From NCBI GenBank assembly GCA_009703455.1, contig WLGB01000004.1:1-56752 (forward strand): DNA of 56,752 nucleotides, given 5' to 3'. A program made the translations under genes and the position numbers. Below the pieces are notes generated by a model. It saw only the letters and a list, made by a program, of their open reading frames with translations, did no database searches and was not told where the DNA came from. The stretch is from Actinomycetota bacterium (GTDB lineage: Bacteria; Actinomycetota; Actinomycetes; Actinomycetales; Microbacteriaceae). Position 1 is the first letter of the stretch; the number at the start of each line of letters is the position of its first letter. Positions 51,882-56,752 of this stretch are shown one piece after another.

Positions 51882-52790
51882 ATGGCACAGGTAGCTACCA
51901 GGGCTCCTCGCTCAGCAGCCGGCCAGCCAAAAAAATCAAGAATTGTTTTGCTCCTGCTACTTCCAGGAATGATTTATTTAGGCCTGTTCTTCATCACTCC
52001 TTTTGCGTCCCTAATAACCACATCTCTTCAGGCTCCGGTGTTGGGTGGAGGCATTGGCCAGTATCAGCCAGGGCTTGAGTTTGGCAATTACGGATTTGTG
52101 GTAAATGAATACATGGAACAAATTGTTCGCTCATTTGTTTATGCGACTATCGCCACTTTGCTAGCACTAGCTTTTAGCTATCCCATCGCCTACTTCATTG
52201 GAGTAAGAGCTAGGAAACATCCGGTTCTTCAGGGCTTGATGCTCACTCTGGTAATCGCACCATTTTTCATCAGCTTCTTGCTTCGAACTTTTGCCTGGAA
52301 AGAACTTTTTGGACAGGACTCTTGGATCTCAAACCTACTTCGAGACTCAGCTATCCTCGCTCAGGATCAATACCTACTGGGAACGCCAATCGTTGTGATT
52401 TTCGGTCTCACCTACAACTTCATACCGTTTATGACTTTGCCTCTGTATACCAACCTCGAGCGTCTAGACACCTCACTTCTTGAAGCTGGAAGCGATCTTT
52501 ACGCCAAGCCAACCAGTACTTTCTGGAAGGTCACATTCCCACTTTCGCTTCCTGGAATCACCTCTGGAACTCTTCTTACTTTTATCCCTATTGCCGGCGA
52601 TTACGTCACGGCCAGCAGGTCCTTTCTGGGAAGTCCCAATACGGCGATGCTTGGCAATGTGATTGAATCCAACTACTTGAGAATTCAGGATTATCCGAGC
52701 GCATCTGCTCTCTCAGTGATGCTGATGGCTGCGATTGTGGTTTTGGTTTCCATTTACATCCGTCGTACCGGCACGGAGGATCTACTTTGA
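51882..52790 (+). CDS. potB: ABC transporter permease PotB-like
   Basis: Multi-TM, EAGSDLYAKPTSTFWKVTFPLSLPGI EAA motif. Confidence 0.88.
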   Translation: MAQVATRAPRSAAGQPKKSRIVLLLLLPGMIYLGLFFITPFASLITTSLQAPVLGGGIGQYQPGLEFGNYGFVVNEYMEQIVRSFVYATIATLLALAFSYPIAYFIGVRARKHPVLQGLMLTLVIAPFFISFLLRTFAWKELFGQDSWISNLLRDSAILAQDQYLLGTPIVVIFGLTYNFIPFMTLPLYTNLERLDTSLLEAGSDLYAKPTSTFWKVTFPLSLPGITSGTLLTFIPIAGDYVTASRSFLGSPNTAMLGNVIESNYLRIQDYPSASALSVMLMAAIVVLVSIYIRRTGTEDLL

Positions 52791-53590
52791 GTAAATTCAG
52801 CTTGGGTAAGTACCTACTTCCGACCTATACAATACTGGCATTTGTTTTCTTGATGATTCCAATTGCTTACACTTTTATTTTTTCTTTCAATGACCCGTTC
52901 AAGAACACCACAGGTTGGCAGGGTTTTACATTCAAGAACTGGACTGGGGTTTGCAACAACATAGATGTATGTCTGGCTTTTGGAAACTCATTGCTTATTG
53001 CCACCATAGCCACTATTGTTTCAACAATCCTTGGAACCATGCTGGCAATAGCCGTAACGCGTTATGAATTCAAGTTCCGCTCGGCTACCAACTTGCTTCT
53101 GTTTTTACCACTTGCAACTCCTGAAGTTGTAATGGGTGCAGGACTGGCTGCCCAGTTCCTAAACGTTGGAATCCCAAAGGGAATTGGCACAGTAATAGTC
53201 GCTCATATCTTATTCACCCTGAGTTTTGTGGTTGTAACTGTCAAGGCTCGCATCGCAACCCTTGATCCAAAACTCGAGGAGGCAGGTCGCGACCTTTATG
53301 CGCCTCCAGTTCAGGTGTTTGCCAAGATTACTTTGCCGCTTCTTCTTCCTGGGATCATGGCAGCAGCCCTACTGGCTTTTGCCCTTAGTTTCGATGACTA
53401 CATAATCACTGCCTTCAATTCGGGCACAGAGGTGACTTTCCCGAAGTACGTTTTCGCGGCAGCAGTGAGAGGCATACCGCCAGAAGCAAACGTGATTGGG
53501 TCAGCAGTGTTTATCTTCGCGATTGCTCTAGTGCTGGTGTTCCAAATCAGTGGGGCAATGCGCAGCAAAGCCCTAGCCAAAAAGAACTAG
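52787..53590 (+). CDS. potC: ABC transporter permease PotC-like
   Basis: Multi-TM, EAGRDLYAPPVQVFAKITLPLLLPGI EAA motif; FDDYIITAF; TTG start overlapping potB stop. Confidence 0.88.
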   Translation: MSKFSLGKYLLPTYTILAFVFLMIPIAYTFIFSFNDPFKNTTGWQGFTFKNWTGVCNNIDVCLAFGNSLLIATIATIVSTILGTMLAIAVTRYEFKFRSATNLLLFLPLATPEVVMGAGLAAQFLNVGIPKGIGTVIVAHILFTLSFVVVTVKARIATLDPKLEEAGRDLYAPPVQVFAKITLPLLLPGIMAAALLAFALSFDDYIITAFNSGTEVTFPKYVFAAAVRGIPPEANVIGSAVFIFAIALVLVFQISGAMRSKALAKKN

Positions 53591-54945
53591 CCGAACAATG
53601 CCTTAGCGGCATCTCGGAAGTGTTCGGTGTGACGCTTGACATCTTCAAGTGTTGTGGCCGGCGAAATCAGAGCCATATTGTGAAATGGCGTCATTAGGAC
53701 TCCGCGGTTTATTGCGTGCAGGTGCAGGTACTGCTGCAATTCAAAGTCGTCAGCATCCGCAGCTTCTTTTCCAGTTCTCGGCGCAGCTGACCTAAAGCTG
53801 TATTCAGCCCGGCAGCCAAGCTGAGTCACTTGCCAAGGGATTTGGTAATCGTCGATAACTTCCTGCACATCTTTGGTCCAGGTGGTGCAAAGCTCCTCCA
53901 TGCGTTCGAAGGCCGCTTCTGTGAGTACCTGCGTTAGAGTCGCTCGAACAGCAGCCATCGACAAAGCGTTGCCGGCTAAAGTTCCACCGATGCCACCTAC
54001 GTCGATGTGCTCTAGATGAAGACTTGCTGAGATTCTGGCTGCTAGTTCCTGGGTCATACCAAAGGCGCCGGCAGGAATTCCAGCACCGATGGTTTTACCC
54101 AGAACCACAGCATCTGGCTGCAAGCCACGCCTTTTAGTCATTCCACCCACTCCTTCAGAGAGGGTGTGGGTTTCGTCATGGATCAAGATGACATCGTATT
54201 TAGTTGCTAGTTCGCGAAGGCCTTCTAGATAGCCAGGCTCAGGCAGGACAATTCCAATGTTGGTCATAGCCGGTTCAATCAGAGCAGCTGCAACTTCGCC
54301 AGAAGCAAAAGCTATCTCGGCAGCAGCTAAGTCATTGAAGGGGACCACCCAGGTAGTTTCGTTCAGGTCAACGGGTGCACCTATGTTGTTTATTCGGCTT
54401 ACGGTTTCGCCGTGTTCGTCTAAATTGGCAAAAGTCTCATCGACTGTTCCGTGATAGCAGTAGTCGTGAATCAGAATCTTTTTACGGCCGGTGAGGTGTC
54501 TGGCGTACCTGATGATGTGCCGGTTGGCATCAGTGGCAGTCAAAGTGAACTGCCACTTCTCAACTCCAAAACGATCAGCGAGGGTTTGTGCTGCAACAGC
54601 GGCATCTTCGGTGGGAAGCATCAAAGTGATGCCTTTGTCTAGGCGGTTCTTTATGGCTTCAATCGAAGCGTCGGGGGAGTGACCAACCATGGCTCCAGTG
54701 TCGCCTAAACAAAAGTCCACGTAGTCGTTTCCGTCCACGTCCAAAAAGTGGGCGCCCTTGGCAGATTGCACATATACCGGGTATGGACCTGGCCACTTGG
54801 CCATCCATGACATCGGAACACCATTCATCATTGGCCCTGCGGCTTTTTCGTGGAGTCTCTTGGACTCCGGGTTCCGCTCAATGAAGGTGATTACTTCTTC
54901 ATCGAACAGCTTTTTAAGGTGCTCAGGGTTCGAAAAAGAAGTCAT
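53587..54945 (-). CDS. class III aminotransferase, glutamate-1-semialdehyde aminomutase-like, substrate unknown
   Basis: DAVVLGKTIGAGIPAGAFGMT PLP-Lys region, IHDYCYHGTVDET, HDETHTLSEG. Confidence 0.8.
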   Translation of the reverse strand: MTSFSNPEHLKKLFDEEVITFIERNPESKRLHEKAAGPMMNGVPMSWMAKWPGPYPVYVQSAKGAHFLDVDGNDYVDFCLGDTGAMVGHSPDASIEAIKNRLDKGITLMLPTEDAAVAAQTLADRFGVEKWQFTLTATDANRHIIRYARHLTGRKKILIHDYCYHGTVDETFANLDEHGETVSRINNIGAPVDLNETTWVVPFNDLAAAEIAFASGEVAAALIEPAMTNIGIVLPEPGYLEGLRELATKYDVILIHDETHTLSEGVGGMTKRRGLQPDAVVLGKTIGAGIPAGAFGMTQELAARISASLHLEHIDVGGIGGTLAGNALSMAAVRATLTQVLTEAAFERMEELCTTWTKDVQEVIDDYQIPWQVTQLGCRAEYSFRSAAPRTGKEAADADDFELQQYLHLHAINRGVLMTPFHNMALISPATTLEDVKRHTEHFRDAAKALFG

Positions 54946-54963
54946 GGTAAATATGTTCCTCGC

Positions 54964-56298
54964 TTAGAGGGCTGCGATTCCAGCTTCTATGACATCGAGG
55001 GCTTCGTTGAGCAATTCATCCGTGATTGCAAGCGGAGGCAAGAATCGGATGACGTTGCCATAAGTACCAGCAGTTAGGACAACCACACCGTTTTGGTGAG
55101 CGTGCTTGGAAACTGCCTCAACTGCCTTAGCGTTGGGATTCATGGTTCCTGGCTCAACAAATTCGATTGCCTGCATGGCGCCACGTCCACGAACATCACC
55201 CATCACCGGATACTTGGCCTTCATAGCTTCAAGTCGTGGTCTCAGAATTTTCTCGATGCGCTCGGCCTGCTCAAAAACTCCGCCAGCTTCTAACTGACTT
55301 AGCACCGCAACGGCTGCTGCAGCAGCTACTGGGTTTCCTCCGTATGTGCCTCCAAGACCGCCTGGGTGAGAAGCGTCCATGATTTCGGCTCTTCCAGTCA
55401 CTGCAGAAATTGGCATTCCACCAGCGATGCCCTTGGCGATGATAACTAAGTCAGGCTCAAAGCCTTCCTCCCAGTCGCTTGCGAACCACTTACCAGTTCT
55501 TGCCATGCCGGACTGAACTTCGTCGGCCACCATCACAATTCCATTTTTCTTTGCCCAGTCGGCAATTGTCTTCAGGAATCCTGGAGCTGGAACAATGAAG
55601 CCACCCTCTCCTTGAATTGGTTCAATGACAACTGCAGCAAGGGATTCAGCCCCAACTCGCTTTTCCATATAAGTGATCGCACGGCGGGCTGCTTCTTCGC
55701 CGGTCATACCCTCTGGGTCGCGGAATGGGTAAGACATTGGTACATGGTTCACTCCTGGAGCAAACGGACCAAAGCCAGTGTTGTAAGGGTGGGCCTTAAA
55801 GTTCATGGCCATGGTCAAGTTAGTGCGGCCATGGTAAGCGTGGTCGAAAACTGCTATCTCGCCGCGACCGGTGTGTTTTCTTGCAATCTTTACGGCGTTT
55901 TCAACTGCTTCGGCTCCTGAGTTAAACAAGGCGGAACGTTTTTCAAACTTGCCTGGGGTGTGACGGTTTAGAATTTCGCACACTTGGATGTAGGGAACGT
56001 ATGGGGTCACGGTGAATAGACTGTGGGTTAGTTTCTGAACCTGCTCGATAACAGCGTCAACTACCTGCTGATTTGTGTGACCTATGGTCACAACTCCAAT
56101 TCCGCTTCCAAGGTCAATCAGTTGGTTACCGTCAACATCAATCAAGATAGCGCCGTGGGCACGTTCGATGTATACCGGAATCATGGTGCCAACACCGTGG
56201 CTTACCTCTTGCAGCTTCTTTTTATGCAGTTCCTGGGACTTAGGCCCTGGGATCGCGGTCACTAATTTACGCTCTTGGGCGATTTCTAGAGTATTCAT
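54964..56298 (-). CDS. gabT: 4-aminobutyrate aminotransferase
   Basis: NSGAEAVENAVKIARKHTGR, EPIQGEGGFIVPAPGFL, ADEVQSGMARTGKWFA, IIAKGIAGGMPISAV. Confidence 0.9.
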   Translation of the reverse strand: MNTLEIAQERKLVTAIPGPKSQELHKKKLQEVSHGVGTMIPVYIERAHGAILIDVDGNQLIDLGSGIGVVTIGHTNQQVVDAVIEQVQKLTHSLFTVTPYVPYIQVCEILNRHTPGKFEKRSALFNSGAEAVENAVKIARKHTGRGEIAVFDHAYHGRTNLTMAMNFKAHPYNTGFGPFAPGVNHVPMSYPFRDPEGMTGEEAARRAITYMEKRVGAESLAAVVIEPIQGEGGFIVPAPGFLKTIADWAKKNGIVMVADEVQSGMARTGKWFASDWEEGFEPDLVIIAKGIAGGMPISAVTGRAEIMDASHPGGLGGTYGGNPVAAAAAVAVLSQLEAGGVFEQAERIEKILRPRLEAMKAKYPVMGDVRGRGAMQAIEFVEPGTMNPNAKAVEAVSKHAHQNGVVVLTAGTYGNVIRFLPPLAITDELLNEALDVIEAGIAAL

Positions 56299-56304
56299 GT
56301 TTAG

Positions 56305-56310
56305 ATTCTA
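56305..56310 (-). promoter_or_regulatory. -10 like TAGAAT, 6 nt from gabT ATG (leaderless candidate)
   Basis: Minus strand TAGAAT-CTAAAC-ATG. Confidence 0.45.
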
Positions 56311-56351
56311 CGCCTGTCTATTTAGGGCTTGTGGCATGACAATATGGGTAA

Positions 56352-56752
56352 ATGCGGCGCGTCATAATCCTCGGATCTACCGGATCCATTGGCACCCAGG
56401 CCATTGAGGTAATCAACAAAAACCCTGAACGTTTTCAGATAGTTGGTCTTGCCGCCGGCTCCAACACCGAGGCGCTAGACGCTCAAGCAAAGCACTTTGG
56501 CCTGGAGGATTCTAAGGCAGTACTCGGGGCCGCAGCAGCAACAGTTCTGGTGGAAGAAACCGGAGCCGACGTTGTCATTAATGGCATTACCGGATCCATC
56601 GGCCTAGCCCCAACTCTCGCTGCCCTTCGAACCGGAAAGATCTTGGCGCTAGCCAACAAAGAGTCGCTGATTGTTGGAGGGGAGCTTGTAACGAGCCTTG
56701 CTAGCCCCGGCCAGATCGTTCCAGTTGACTCGGAACACTCAGCTATTGCACA
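56352..56752 (+). CDS. dxr: 1-deoxy-D-xylulose 5-phosphate reductoisomerase, N-terminal part (cut by window end)
   Basis: [53 protein letters not shown]. Confidence 0.92.
   Translation, partial: MRRVIILGSTGSIGTQAIEVINKNPERFQIVGLAAGSNTEALDAQAKHFGLEDSKAVLGAAAATVLVEETGADVVINGITGSIGLAPTLAALRTGKILALANKESLIVGGELVTSLASPGQIVPVDSEHSAIA

Overview
Chromosomal segment of an actinobacterium with moderate GC. It resembles a small-genome Microbacteriaceae (Luna-type) by gene order and protein character; this is inference, as no search was run. Most of the window is core genome: adnA/adnB, nudC and a UvrD2-like helicase; a PDZ/Lon-like protease and UPF0182; initiator tRNA; htrA; pncB, murI, rph and rdgB; tRNA-Arg(CCG); argS-lysA-hom-thrC-thrB-rho-prfA-prmC-tsaC-wecA; and the full atp operon. 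The accessory part (about 43.4-56.3 kb) is a polyamine/GABA utilisation island with two other aminotransferases, an Lrp/AsnC regulator, an aminobutyraldehyde dehydrogenase, alanine dehydrogenase, potDABC and gabT, plus an embedded EccC-like FtsK/SpoIIIE ATPase. I found no mobile element, CRISPR array, rRNA or recognisable defence island. Best leads: (1) all seven convergent gene junctions overlap at their 3' ends, including a 191-bp FtsK/ald antisense overlap; (2) the lone EccC-like ATPase, whose start lies directly behind a strong terminator hairpin that contains its only SD-like sequence; (3) an APH-fold probable pseudokinase between adnB and nudC; (4) an ECF sigma factor paired with an atypical large membrane protein; (5) a Rho without the helical Rho_N subdomain, behind a structured leader; (6) palindromic operator candidates in the polyamine island; (7) recurrent TANNNT-N6/7-start leaderless gene starts.
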